A DNA stretch of 63,422 nt from UBA2862 sp045658005 (GTDB lineage: Bacteria > Bacillota > Clostridia > Christensenellales > Aristaeellaceae), in assembly GCA_045658005.1 (NCBI GenBank), contig JAZOUD010000019.1, forward strand, positions 1 through 63,422, in the 5' to 3' direction. The notes under the pieces are model-generated. The model worked only from the letters and a program-made list of their open reading frames with translations, ran no database searches and had not been told where the DNA came from. Shown piece by piece: positions 48,733 through 57,364 of this stretch. The first letter of the stretch is position 1; every line of letters begins with the position of its first letter. The position numbers were made by a program, and so were the translations under genes.

Positions 48733-49427
48733 GATATGAAAACATTCACGCGGCGACTTTTGTTCGCCGCGTGAACCGCTTTGTGGCGGAGGTGGAGATC
48801 GACGGGAAGGCCGAAAGGGCGCATGTGAAGAATACCGGGCGCTGCGCGGAGCTGCTGGTGCCGGGGTATACGGTGTATCTGGAAAAGAGCGGTAATCCTT
48901 CGCGCCGGACGGGGTATGACCTGATCGGCGTAGACAAGCCCGTGCCGGGCGGCGTGCGGTACGTCAACATGGATTCGATGGCCCCGAACCGGGCGGCGGG
49001 GGAGTGGCTCGCGACGGGCGGGTTGGGCGCGCTCGAGGATCTGAAAGCCGAGGTGACCGTGGGAGATTCCCGCTTTGACTTTGTAGCCGCGCAGGATGGC
49101 CGGCCCGTGGCCGTGGAGGTCAAGGGCTGCACGCTGGAGGATGGCGGTGTGGCCCGCTTCCCCGACGCGCCGACCCTCCGGGGCCTGAAGCACGTGCGGG
49201 GACTGACCCGTCTGGTGAGCGAAGGCTGGCGTTGCGTGCTGCTGGTGGTGATCCAGATGAAGGGCGCGCGTGTGTTCAGGCCCAACTGGCAGACCCAGCC
49301 CGAGTTCGGCGAAGCGTTGATCGAAGCGCAGAGGGCCGGGGTGGAGATTGTGGCGATGGATTGCGCCACCAGGCCGGGCGAGGTCGTGATCGACGCGCCG
49401 GTGCGGGTGGAGATAGACAACTACTGA
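48729..49427 (+). CDS. sfsA: SfsA family DNA-binding/nuclease protein
   Basis: A 232-residue protein with the N-terminal OB-like part (AHVKNTGRCAELL) and a nuclease-like core (EVTVGDSRFDF...AVEVKGCTLEDGGVARFPDAPT). It was named for a role in sugar fermentation; the fold indicates a PD-(D/E)XK nuclease. It overlaps the deaminase stop by four bases. The last codons AAC TAC TGA are part of a perfect palindrome. Confidence 0.94.
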   Translation: MRYENIHAATFVRRVNRFVAEVEIDGKAERAHVKNTGRCAELLVPGYTVYLEKSGNPSRRTGYDLIGVDKPVPGGVRYVNMDSMAPNRAAGEWLATGGLGALEDLKAEVTVGDSRFDFVAAQDGRPVAVEVKGCTLEDGGVARFPDAPTLRGLKHVRGLTRLVSEGWRCVLLVVIQMKGARVFRPNWQTQPEFGEALIEAQRAGVEIVAMDCATRPGEVVIDAPVRVEIDNY

Positions 49428-49455
49428 TTTGTCGCCCCGCGACAAATCAGTAGTT
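49419..49455. terminator. palindrome supplying the stop codons of two convergent genes
   Basis: AACTACTGATTTGTCGC (49419-49435) and its exact complement (49439-49455) enclose CCC. On the plus strand it ends sfsA with AAC TAC TGA (TGA 49425-49427); on the minus strand it ends the carboxypeptidase gene with the same AAC TAC TGA (TGA 49449-49447). A bidirectional terminator is likely. Confidence 0.85.
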
Positions 49456-50676
49456 ACACATCCACCGATCGATGATCCGCTTCAAGCCTGCGGCCTTCGC
49501 TTCCACCGCTTCGGCGGCGGCGACGGGGATCTGGGCGGTTTCGCGGCCGTCGACGAGGACGCGGACGTGGCCGATCTGCTGGCCCCTTTCGACGGGGGCG
49601 GGCAGGGCTTCGGGCAGGGCGGGCTCCAGGGTGATGCGCTGCTCGTCGCCCCGGGGGATCAGCAGCGTCAGGTCGCCGTCGAGGACGAGGGCGACGCCCT
49701 CTGCCGTGCCGCCGGTGACGGGCAGCTGTCCCCGGACCTTCGTGCCCCGGACGGCCACGGGATAGCGGCGGTAGTTGGCGAAGCCGTATTCCAGCATTTC
49801 CCGGGCGATGGCGAAGCGCTCCTTGCCGGAGTCGGCCCCCAGCACCACGGCCACCAGGCGCATGTCGCCCCGCCGGGCGGTGGCTGAGACGCAGTAGCCC
49901 GCCTCCTTCGTGGAGCCGGTCTTGCCGCCGTCGCAGCCGTCGCACAGCCGCAGCAGCTTGTTGGTGTTCACCAGCTGGGTCAACCGGCCGTCACCGTGGT
50001 CGATGTCCTCCATCCAGATGGCGGAATGGTCGAAGTAATGAGGGTGGGCGAACACCTGGCGGGACATGACGGCCACGTCCCGGGCGGTGGTGTGCTGGCC
50101 CGCGGCAGGCAGGCCGGTGCAGTTTTCGAAGTGGGTGTCCGCCATGCCCAGCTCGGCGGCCCGGCGGTTCATGGCGTCCACGCACAGCGCCTCGCTGCCG
50201 TACATGGCCTCGGCCAGGGCCACTGCGGCATCGTTGGCGCTGCCCACGATCATGCACCGCAGCAGCGTGTCCACCGTCTGGCGCTCGTTCACATCCAGCA
50301 GCACCTGGCTGCCGCCCATCCCAGCCGCCGACTGGGACACCGTGACGAGCTGCTCCGGCGTCAGGCGGCCCGCGTCCAGGGCCTCCAGCGTCAGCAGGAT
50401 CGTCATCACCTTGGTGACGCTGGCCACCGGGCGGGGACTGTCGGCGTTCATCTGGAAGATGACCTGCCCGCTGTCCGCCTCCGCGAGCAGCATCGCCGCG
50501 CAGGCCGGGTGGATGGGCGGCGCCTCCAGCAGCGGCGCGTCGGAAAGGGGCGCGAGGGCGACGGCCTCCGGCGCGGGCGACGGGGCGGGGGACAGGTCGA
50601 TCTCCTGACAGCGCCCTGTCAGCGGGACGCACAGCAGCAGCGCCGACAACAGCAGCGCGGTGATGGTCTTGCGCAT
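49447..50676 (-). CDS. D-alanyl-D-alanine carboxypeptidase (DacF/PBP5 type)
   Basis: A 409-residue exported penicillin-binding protein. Signal peptide at 1-23, a Pro/Ala-rich linker, then the serine peptidase with S86-V-T-K89, S146-A-N and K242-T-G. A C-terminal beta domain (about 310-400) follows. It trims the terminal D-Ala of peptidoglycan peptides. The ATG at 50676 is 8 bases from GGAGG; an in-frame GTG at 50685 would overlap the spacing. The last codons come from the palindrome. Confidence 0.94.
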   Translation of the reverse strand: MRKTITALLLSALLLCVPLTGRCQEIDLSPAPSPAPEAVALAPLSDAPLLEAPPIHPACAAMLLAEADSGQVIFQMNADSPRPVASVTKVMTILLTLEALDAGRLTPEQLVTVSQSAAGMGGSQVLLDVNERQTVDTLLRCMIVGSANDAAVALAEAMYGSEALCVDAMNRRAAELGMADTHFENCTGLPAAGQHTTARDVAVMSRQVFAHPHYFDHSAIWMEDIDHGDGRLTQLVNTNKLLRLCDGCDGGKTGSTKEAGYCVSATARRGDMRLVAVVLGADSGKERFAIAREMLEYGFANYRRYPVAVRGTKVRGQLPVTGGTAEGVALVLDGDLTLLIPRGDEQRITLEPALPEALPAPVERGQQIGHVRVLVDGRETAQIPVAAAEAVEAKAAGLKRIIDRWMCNY

Positions 50677-50776
50677 AAAAAACACCTCCGGCTCAGAATG
50701 ACCACTGGTTCATACTGTGCGCGAGGCAGGGGAAAAATGACTGAGCGTACAAATGGGTATAAATCCCACGATGCTA

Positions 50777-50805
50777 TAGACTAATCCGGCATAGACTGTT
50801 ATAAT
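50777..50805 (+). promoter_or_regulatory. possible promoter of the beta-helix gene
   Basis: TATAAT at 50800-50805 with TAGACT at 50777-50782, 17 bases before it. ATAGACT occurs twice (50776-50782 and 50791-50797), perhaps an activator site. Confidence 0.5.
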
Positions 50806-50834
50806 ACAGAAAACACAATACAGGGGGGATTTTG

Positions 50835-53246
50835 ATGAAGCGGTGGATTCGGCAGCTTGCGCTCGGATTGTCACTGGTCATGCTCATGGCGCTGATAGGT
50901 GCAGCGGGGGAAGCGGATACAGACGAATTGATCATTGGGGAAGAATTATCGGAGGGCGACGTCGGACTCATAGACAGCGCTCTGGACCTCGGGGACGGGC
51001 TGTGGCTGCCCGGGGATGGGGAGGACGACATCGGGATCGACCTGCCCGAGTTGCAGGCACCCCAGGGCTATGAACCGCACGGCGAAGCCCCGTCGGAGAA
51101 CGATTCCAGCTCGGCGTGGCAGGACCTTCAGCAGCGTATATACGATGCCAGAGACAACGCGTGGATCGAGCTTTCCGGCAATGTCTTCGCCGGGAGCGGA
51201 GACACGTGGCTGTATGTCCCTGCGGGGAAGCGGCTGACGCTGGACCTGAACGGCTACACCCTGAGCCGGGGACTGACCACTGCGACCAACGAGGGTTTTG
51301 TGATCGGCGTTCGCGGTGAGCTGGAGATATACGACAGCTACGGCAGCGGTAAGATCACAGGCGGCTGGAACAGCGACATGGGCGGCGGCGTGTTTGTGGG
51401 CGACGGAGGAAAGCTGAAGCTGAGCAAAGGCAGCATCAGCGGCAATCGGACGAAGCGCAGCGGCGGCGGCGTGTGGGTCAGCGCCGGCGGAAGCCTCCAG
51501 CTATGGGGCGGCGCGATCAGCGACAACGAGGCCGGGGAGGATGGCGGCGGCGTATGCGTCACGGAATGCGCCGGCTATGCGGGGCTTGATCTCGGCCTTG
51601 ACGGAGCAATCACGGGCAACCGGGCCGGCGGCCTCGGCGGCGGCGTGTTTTTGTACGATTCCGGTATGGACATGAGCGGCGGCGCGATCCACGACAATTC
51701 GGCGGATAGTGGCGGCGGCGTGGCGTTGATGAAGAGCGCGTTGCTGACGATGAACTCAGGCGGGATCGAGCGCAATACCGCAGCGAATGATGGCGGCGGC
51801 GTGCTGCTGGCCGGGGGCGACAATCCCTCGACGCTCCAGCAGAAAGGCGGACTCATCACTGGCAATTCGGCCACTCTGGGCGGCGGTGTATACAACAGCA
51901 AGGCCGTTTTCCACCTCTATGGCGGCTCGGTCGACAACAATGTGGCTCAGGATGGCGCGGGTGTGTTTCTGAACGGCGGGCGCATGGAGATGAGCCGCAG
52001 CAGCGTTTCTCAGAACACGGCCACTGGCACTGGCGGCGGTGTGTGCCTCGCCAACGGAAGCACGCTGATCGAGAATGAAGGCTACGACATCTTCGGCAAT
52101 GCCGCCAAGGGCGGCGGCGGCGTCTTCGTGGATTCCGGCAGCCGCTTTGAGCTGTACGGCAGCTCAGTGCGCGCCAATACCGCGGCTTACGGCGCCGGCG
52201 TGGCTGTGAGCGGTTATTTCGGACTCTATGGCGGCTCGGTGTCCATGAACACTGCTACGGCCGGGGAAGGCGGCGGCATATATTCCTGGCCCGGCGCCGT
52301 GGTCGAGACGACAGGCGGCCTGCTATTGTCGAACAGCGTTCCTGACGGGTTCGCCGGCGGCGGCGGGTATTTTCCCGGCACGCTGAGGGTCAGCGGCGAT
52401 CCCAAGCTCCACGGCAACAACAGCGGCTCGAAGGACAGCGACTGCTGCCTCGGCTATAACGAGGACGGCAGCCACCGCATAAAGGTGACGGGGCCCCTGT
52501 ACTCGGGCGCTAACATCTCGGTGGACTATCTGTGGCCGGGCTCGGATTTCCACTATCCGATCACCAGCGGCCTGGGAAAGGGCGGGTATCTGGGCGCGTT
52601 CCAATGCTCCGATACCAAATATGATGTCGGGTGGAACTATAACGGCGACGAGGCGGAGATCCGTCCCCACGGCTCACAGCCCCAGCCGCCCGCTCCCGAA
52701 CCCACTTCTGAGCCCACGCCTGCGCCCAGGAAGGTCAAGCTGTCCAAGTGCAAGGCTTCCGCTATCAAGGATCAGACCTATACCGGCAAGTCCATCAAGC
52801 CTGCGGTAACGCTGAAGTACGCTGGCAAGGCGCTGAAAAAGGGCACGGATTATACCGTCGTCGGATACAGCAACAACAAGGCGGTGGGCCTGGGCAAGGT
52901 CACCGTCAGGGGCAAGGGCAATTACACCGGCACCCGGAGCATTTCGTTCAGGATCCTGCCCCGGGCCGCGAAGCTCTCGAAGTTGACATCCGGTAAGAAG
53001 GGCGTCGCCACCGTCACCTGGGGCAAGCGCGCCGAGGCCGGCGGCTATCAGCTGCAATACGGCATGAAAAGCAGCTTCGCCGGGGCGAAGCTGCTGAAGG
53101 TGAAGAAGGCGGCCACCACCAAGACCACCATAAAGGGACTGAAATCCGGCAAGACATACTACGTTCGCATACGCGCCTATAAGACCGTGGGCAGCAAGAC
53201 CTACTGGTCCGCCTGGTCAAAGGCGAAGCAGGTGAAGGTGAAGTAG
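50835..53246 (+). CDS. exported right-handed beta-helix surface protein
   Basis: An 803-residue protein: signal peptide (1-27), an acidic linker, then about 15 short repeats (about 150-560) of the form 'GG-x-I-x-x-N-x-A-x-x-GGGV', as in parallel beta-helix adhesins and polymorphic autotransporter-like passengers. A Pro-rich hinge (PQPPAPEPTSEPTPAP) follows, then Ig-like and fibronectin-III-like domains (about 635-803) full of Lys. It probably coats the cell or binds glycans. GGGGGG lies before the ATG at 50835. No sortase motif is seen. Confidence 0.85.
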   Translation: MKRWIRQLALGLSLVMLMALIGAAGEADTDELIIGEELSEGDVGLIDSALDLGDGLWLPGDGEDDIGIDLPELQAPQGYEPHGEAPSENDSSSAWQDLQQRIYDARDNAWIELSGNVFAGSGDTWLYVPAGKRLTLDLNGYTLSRGLTTATNEGFVIGVRGELEIYDSYGSGKITGGWNSDMGGGVFVGDGGKLKLSKGSISGNRTKRSGGGVWVSAGGSLQLWGGAISDNEAGEDGGGVCVTECAGYAGLDLGLDGAITGNRAGGLGGGVFLYDSGMDMSGGAIHDNSADSGGGVALMKSALLTMNSGGIERNTAANDGGGVLLAGGDNPSTLQQKGGLITGNSATLGGGVYNSKAVFHLYGGSVDNNVAQDGAGVFLNGGRMEMSRSSVSQNTATGTGGGVCLANGSTLIENEGYDIFGNAAKGGGGVFVDSGSRFELYGSSVRANTAAYGAGVAVSGYFGLYGGSVSMNTATAGEGGGIYSWPGAVVETTGGLLLSNSVPDGFAGGGGYFPGTLRVSGDPKLHGNNSGSKDSDCCLGYNEDGSHRIKVTGPLYSGANISVDYLWPGSDFHYPITSGLGKGGYLGAFQCSDTKYDVGWNYNGDEAEIRPHGSQPQPPAPEPTSEPTPAPRKVKLSKCKASAIKDQTYTGKSIKPAVTLKYAGKALKKGTDYTVVGYSNNKAVGLGKVTVRGKGNYTGTRSISFRILPRAAKLSKLTSGKKGVATVTWGKRAEAGGYQLQYGMKSSFAGAKLLKVKKAATTKTTIKGLKSGKTYYVRIRAYKTVGSKTYWSAWSKAKQVKVK

Positions 53247-53279
53247 GGATAGCGGATACGGATCTCATAATCAAAACAA

Positions 53280-53351
53280 AAAGCTCCTTCGCTTCGCACA
53301 GGATGATACGCAGACACCGCGTTATCTTCCTGGCCGAAGCGAAGGAGCTTT
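53280..53351. terminator. large bidirectional hairpin with an inner stem
   Basis: AAAGCTCCTTCGCTTCG (53280-53296) pairs exactly with 53335-53351. The loop itself folds: CAGGATGATACGC against GCGTTATCTTCCTG. A-rich on the left and TTT on the right. It separates the convergent beta-helix and dehydrogenase genes. Confidence 0.8.
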
Positions 53352-53379
53352 AATGCTGTGTTTTAGGGTGAAAAGAGCG

Positions 53380-54534
53380 TTAAAGCGCCCACTCGGCTTT
53401 GACCATGCCCCACAGCGGCTCTTCGGGCTTCAGGCCCATGAACTGGGCCATCACATATTCGATACCCTGTTCCTTGAGCGCCTTCTGTATGACGGGGGCG
53501 GTGGGGTCGCCGGGCGCGTCGAAGCGCAGCGCGGCGGCGATGCCCCGCACGATGGGGGCGGGGTCTATGCCCTGCTCGATGGCGAACAGGGCCGCGCCGA
53601 CGATGCGGTCGTTCCGGCGAAGCTTGCGCACCGGGTCCGCGCCCACGCGGGCCACGGTGTCGTTCAGCGCCCGGTTGGGGAAGCGGGCCAGCAGGTCCTC
53701 GATGTAGTCCTGCACGTTTTGGCGCACGCCCTCGCCGTATTTCGCCACCAGCGCGTCGGCGTTGGCCTGCATCGACGCCCGGGCGGCGGCGCGGATCTGC
53801 GGGTCCCCGATGGCCTGCCAGATGTAGGTCATGCCCCGCTCATAGCCCAGGTAGGCGCACAGCGCGTGGCTGCCGTTGTTCAAAAACAGCTTGCGCATCA
53901 TGTAGAACTCGAAGGGCGTGTAGGGGATGATGCCGTTGAGGGCAGGAATCCGGCCCCGGAAGGCGGCGCTGTCCACCGGCAGCTCGCTGCTGGGGTCCAC
54001 TCGGACCAGCAGCGGGTCCTCCGCCAGCTGCTCGGGGGTCAGGGGCGGCACCATGCGGCTGATGGAGGCCTCCACGAGGCCGAGGTTCTGATCGGCCCAG
54101 GCGCGCTGTGCGTCGTCCAGGTGTCCGTCGATCCAGCCGCGCATCAGTGTGTCCGCGCCCAGCTGGTTTTCACACAGTATCACGTCCAGCGGGCCGCCGC
54201 TTCGCGCCATGCGCAGCGCCACGGCCTTCGCCAGGATCGGGGCGATGTTTTCCAGCTCGTTGACGCCCACGGCGGTGGCCATCAGGTCGCAGGATGCCAA
54301 TGCCTCCAGCGCCTCGTCGGTGGTGGAGATCAGCGCCCTGTATACGGGAACGACGCTCTCGACGGCGTCGTCGTTGGATACGATGCGCACCCGGTAGCTG
54401 CCCGCAGCGTTCAGCCCGTCCACCAGCGCCTGGATGCGGTCCAGGAAGCAGACCCGGTATCCGGATTCCGCGAATATCTTGCCGATGAAGCCCCGGCCGA
54501 TCTTGCCGGAGCCGTACACCACAGCATTTTTCAT
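53380..54534 (-). CDS. mannitol-1-phosphate dehydrogenase family protein
   Basis: A 384-residue NAD-dependent polyol-phosphate dehydrogenase. The N-terminus is a Rossmann motif (VVYGSGKIGRGFIG), and the all-helical C-terminal domain holds the family's KLFLNNGSHALCAYLGY with the catalytic Lys. It interconverts a hexitol phosphate and a ketose phosphate. It starts 5 bases after the PfkB kinase gene, so the kinase may phosphorylate the polyol or ketose it acts on. No PTS genes are adjacent. Confidence 0.88.
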   Translation of the reverse strand: MKNAVVYGSGKIGRGFIGKIFAESGYRVCFLDRIQALVDGLNAAGSYRVRIVSNDDAVESVVPVYRALISTTDEALEALASCDLMATAVGVNELENIAPILAKAVALRMARSGGPLDVILCENQLGADTLMRGWIDGHLDDAQRAWADQNLGLVEASISRMVPPLTPEQLAEDPLLVRVDPSSELPVDSAAFRGRIPALNGIIPYTPFEFYMMRKLFLNNGSHALCAYLGYERGMTYIWQAIGDPQIRAAARASMQANADALVAKYGEGVRQNVQDYIEDLLARFPNRALNDTVARVGADPVRKLRRNDRIVGAALFAIEQGIDPAPIVRGIAAALRFDAPGDPTAPVIQKALKEQGIEYVMAQFMGLKPEEPLWGMVKAEWAL

Positions 54535-54539
54535 ATCTG

Positions 54540-55550
54540 TCAAGTCTCCTGCCTCAGTTTTCGGTACAGCGCCATGGCGCTCTCGCAGCTGCGCATGCCT
54601 TCGGTGCCGCCGGGCTGGCTGAGGGAGCAGGCCGCCGCAGCGGTGCCCAGCTCGATGGCCTCTGTAAGGGCCCATCCCTTCCACGCGGCGTACAGCGCGC
54701 CAGCGCAGAAGGCGTCGCCCGCGCCGACAGAGCCCTTGATGTAGCCCTCCGGCAGCTTCAGACTGTCGATCGCCACGTAGTTGTCGCGCTCATCCAGCCC
54801 GAAGCCGCCCTCGGGGCTGTGGATGACCGCCCAGGTGGACACGCCCAGCGCCTTCATCCGCTTCAGCGCCTCGGGCAGGTTTTCCCGGATGAGCCGACCC
54901 TGGCCGTCCGTCAGCGTCACGCCGGTGGTTGCCTGGGCCTCGAGCTCATTGATGACGCAGTAGTCGGTGTACTTCAGCGCCGGCACGACGATGTGTCGGA
55001 AGCGCTCCCCAGCCTCGGAGACCACGTCGATGGAGGTCTTGATGCCCCGCGTCTGCGCGGTGTGCAGCAGCCGTGCCATCTTCGTGCCATAGGCCTCGTC
55101 CGGCGCGTCCAGCGCGTCCAGCAGCAGTATGTAGCCCACGTGCAGCAGGTCGACGTCCAGCGCGTCCCAGTCGATGTCCGCCTCGCAGAAGTCTGCGTTC
55201 GCGCCGCGGCACTGGAAGAAGGAACGGTGCTTTGTGACCTCGTCGGCCATCACCAGCGTGTAGGACGTGGTGCCTCCGCGCCGGATCTGTCCGAGGTCGA
55301 TGTTGGGCAAGGCCCGCAGCTTATCCAGCACGAAATCGCCCTCGGCGTCGTCGCCCACCCGCCCCAGCGCCGTCAGCGGCAGGGACGGGTCCAGCACGGC
55401 CAGGTCGATGATGTCGTTGCACAGGCAGCCGCCGGTGGCGCGGGTCATGTCCCCGGTGATCGTCACCAGCTCCCCCGGCCTGGGCAGGCCGTTGGTGGGG
55501 TAGAGCATATCCACGATCATGTTCCCGGCGATGGCGATTCCCTTTTTCAT
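54540..55550 (-). CDS. PfkB-family carbohydrate kinase
   Basis: A 336-residue kinase with the N-terminal motif AGNMIVDMLYP, GGCLCNDIIDLA, and the C-terminal GSVGAGDAFCAGAL with the catalytic Asp. GAGGT precedes the ATG. It is in one transcription unit with the mannitol-1-phosphate dehydrogenase-like gene and lies 14 bases after the acyl-CoA synthetase gene. The substrate is probably a ketose or polyol-linked sugar, by context. Confidence 0.9.
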   Translation of the reverse strand: MKKGIAIAGNMIVDMLYPTNGLPRPGELVTITGDMTRATGGCLCNDIIDLAVLDPSLPLTALGRVGDDAEGDFVLDKLRALPNIDLGQIRRGGTTSYTLVMADEVTKHRSFFQCRGANADFCEADIDWDALDVDLLHVGYILLLDALDAPDEAYGTKMARLLHTAQTRGIKTSIDVVSEAGERFRHIVVPALKYTDYCVINELEAQATTGVTLTDGQGRLIRENLPEALKRMKALGVSTWAVIHSPEGGFGLDERDNYVAIDSLKLPEGYIKGSVGAGDAFCAGALYAAWKGWALTEAIELGTAAAACSLSQPGGTEGMRSCESAMALYRKLRQET

Positions 55551-55564
55551 ATGGTATTACCTCG

Positions 55565-57277
55565 TTATTTGCTTCCCGCCGCCGCCTCGTCCGCATGCCG
55601 GATCTGGGCGCGCTTGATCTTGCCGCCCACGGTCTTGGGCAGCTCGTCCACGTATTCGATGACCCTTGGGTACTTGTAGGGGGCGGTCAGCTTCTTGACG
55701 TGCCGCTGCAGCTCCTTGGTCAGCTCCTCCGAGGGGGTCCAGCCCTTGGCCAGTACCACGGTGGCCTTGACGATCTGGCCGCGGATGGGGTCCGGCGCGC
55801 CGGTGATGGCGCACTCCACCACCGCGTCGTGGGCGATTAGGGCGGATTCCACCTCGAAGGGCCCGATGCGGTAGCCGGAGCACTTGATCACGTCGTCGTT
55901 GCGGCCCACGAATCGGTAGTAGCCCTCGCTGTCCCGCCATAGCACGTCGCCGGTGTTGTAGCCGATGCCGCCCAGCTTCTCCTCGGTCATCTCGGGGTTG
56001 CGATAGTAGCCGGTGAACAGGCCTACGGGCGGGTGGTGCTTCACGTCCATGATGGTGAGGCTGCCCTCCTCGCCGTCCTCGCAGACGTGGTCGTCGTTGT
56101 CCAGCAGCTGGATGTCAAACAGCGGATTGGGCTTGCCGCAGGAACCCTCGAGCGGCTCGAACCACTCGCTGCCGAAGTTGGCCATCAGCACCGGGCCCTC
56201 GCTCTGGCCGAAGCCCTCGTAGATCTGGTGGCCCGTGAGCTGCTTCCACTTGCGCACCACCTCGGGGTTCAGCGGCTCGCCGGCGGTGGCGCAGTGATGC
56301 AGGGAGGACAGGTCGAACTGGGTCAGGTCCTCCTGGAGCATGAAGCGGTACATGGTCGGCGGCACGCAGAAGGTGGTGACCCTGTACTTCTCCACCTTGC
56401 GCAGCAGGTTGGCAGGGTTGAAGCGGCCCACCATGTCGTAGCAGAATATGGTCGCGCCGCAGATCCACTGGCCGTAGATCTTGCCCCAGCCGAACTTGGC
56501 CCAGCCGGAGTCGGAGACGCTCATGTGCAGCCGGTTTTCCTCCACGTGCTGCCAGTATTTCGCCGTGACGATGTGGCCCAGGGGGTAGGCGAAGTTGTGC
56601 TGCACCAGCTTGGGCATGCCGGTGGTGCCGCTGGTGAAGTAGACCAGCATCACGTCATTCCAACGGGTGGCTTCCGCGCCGGCGGGGCGGGGGAAGGCGT
56701 CGGAGTATTTGTCCATCTCGGCGTGCAGGTCCAGCCAGCCCGGCCGGTCGGCGTCCCTGCCGTCGCGCACCAGTATCCTGTGCTTCAGGGAGGGGATCTC
56801 CGGCGCGGAGGCCTCCATCTGGCCCACCACGAAGTCGTCGTCCACGCAGATGACCGCCTTCACCTCGGCGGCGTTGCCCCGGTAGACGATATCCTTCTTG
56901 GTCAGCTGCAGCGTGGCGGGGATCAGGATCACGCCCAGCTTGTGCAGTGCCGTGGCGCAGATCCAGTATTCCCAGCGGCGGCGCAGGATCATCATGGCCA
57001 CGTCGCCCTTTTTGAGCCCCAGGTCCTTCAGGAAGTTGGCCACCTGGTTGGACAGGCGTTTGATGTCGGTGAAGGTGAAGACGCGCTCCTCGTTCTGCTC
57101 GTTGACCCACACCAGGGCCCGCTTGTCGGGCTCCGCCCCGGCCCAGGCGTCCACCACGTCGTAGCCGAAGTTGAAGTCCTCGGGCACGTTGATGGTGAAT
57201 TTCTCCCGGAATTCCTCGTAGCTTTCAAAATCGATCTGGGGAAGGAATTTGTTCAGAAGGTAATTCAATGTAACCAT
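55565..57277 (-). CDS. acyl-CoA synthetase (AMP-forming)
   Basis: A 570-residue ANL-family enzyme. The P-loop-like motif is VYFTSGTTGMPKLVQHNF, followed by YEGFGQSEGP, NTGDVLWRDSEGYYRFVGRNDDVIKCSGYRIGPFEVE (quoted in part) and the late catalytic Lys in PKTVGGKIKR. It activates a carboxylic acid through an acyl-AMP. The first ATG is at 57277, but AAGGAG touches it; the TTG at 57268 has better spacing and may be the true start. An XRE-cupin gene lies upstream in the same orientation. Substrate unknown, perhaps a medium-chain or branched acid. Confidence 0.92.
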   Translation of the reverse strand: MVTLNYLLNKFLPQIDFESYEEFREKFTINVPEDFNFGYDVVDAWAGAEPDKRALVWVNEQNEERVFTFTDIKRLSNQVANFLKDLGLKKGDVAMMILRRRWEYWICATALHKLGVILIPATLQLTKKDIVYRGNAAEVKAVICVDDDFVVGQMEASAPEIPSLKHRILVRDGRDADRPGWLDLHAEMDKYSDAFPRPAGAEATRWNDVMLVYFTSGTTGMPKLVQHNFAYPLGHIVTAKYWQHVEENRLHMSVSDSGWAKFGWGKIYGQWICGATIFCYDMVGRFNPANLLRKVEKYRVTTFCVPPTMYRFMLQEDLTQFDLSSLHHCATAGEPLNPEVVRKWKQLTGHQIYEGFGQSEGPVLMANFGSEWFEPLEGSCGKPNPLFDIQLLDNDDHVCEDGEEGSLTIMDVKHHPPVGLFTGYYRNPEMTEEKLGGIGYNTGDVLWRDSEGYYRFVGRNDDVIKCSGYRIGPFEVESALIAHDAVVECAITGAPDPIRGQIVKATVVLAKGWTPSEELTKELQRHVKKLTAPYKYPRVIEYVDELPKTVGGKIKRAQIRHADEAAAGSK

Positions 57278-57312
57278 GCTCCTTTTCAATACAGACCCAG
57301 TGGCATATCTTC

Positions 57313-57362
57313 TGTAGCGGCGCCTGTCAGGCGCCACGGTGGCGGCAGGTTGCCGCCGTTAC
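57313..57362 (+). repeat. TGTAGCGGCG hairpin element, copy 2
   Basis: TGTAGCGGCG, then stem GGCGCCT-GTC-AGGCGCC (57319-57335) and a second hairpin GGCGGCA..TGCCGCC (57341-57357). Compared with copy 1 at 35391, the first stem has an A-T pair replaced by C-G on both sides. Confidence 0.75.
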
Positions 57363-57364
57363 GG

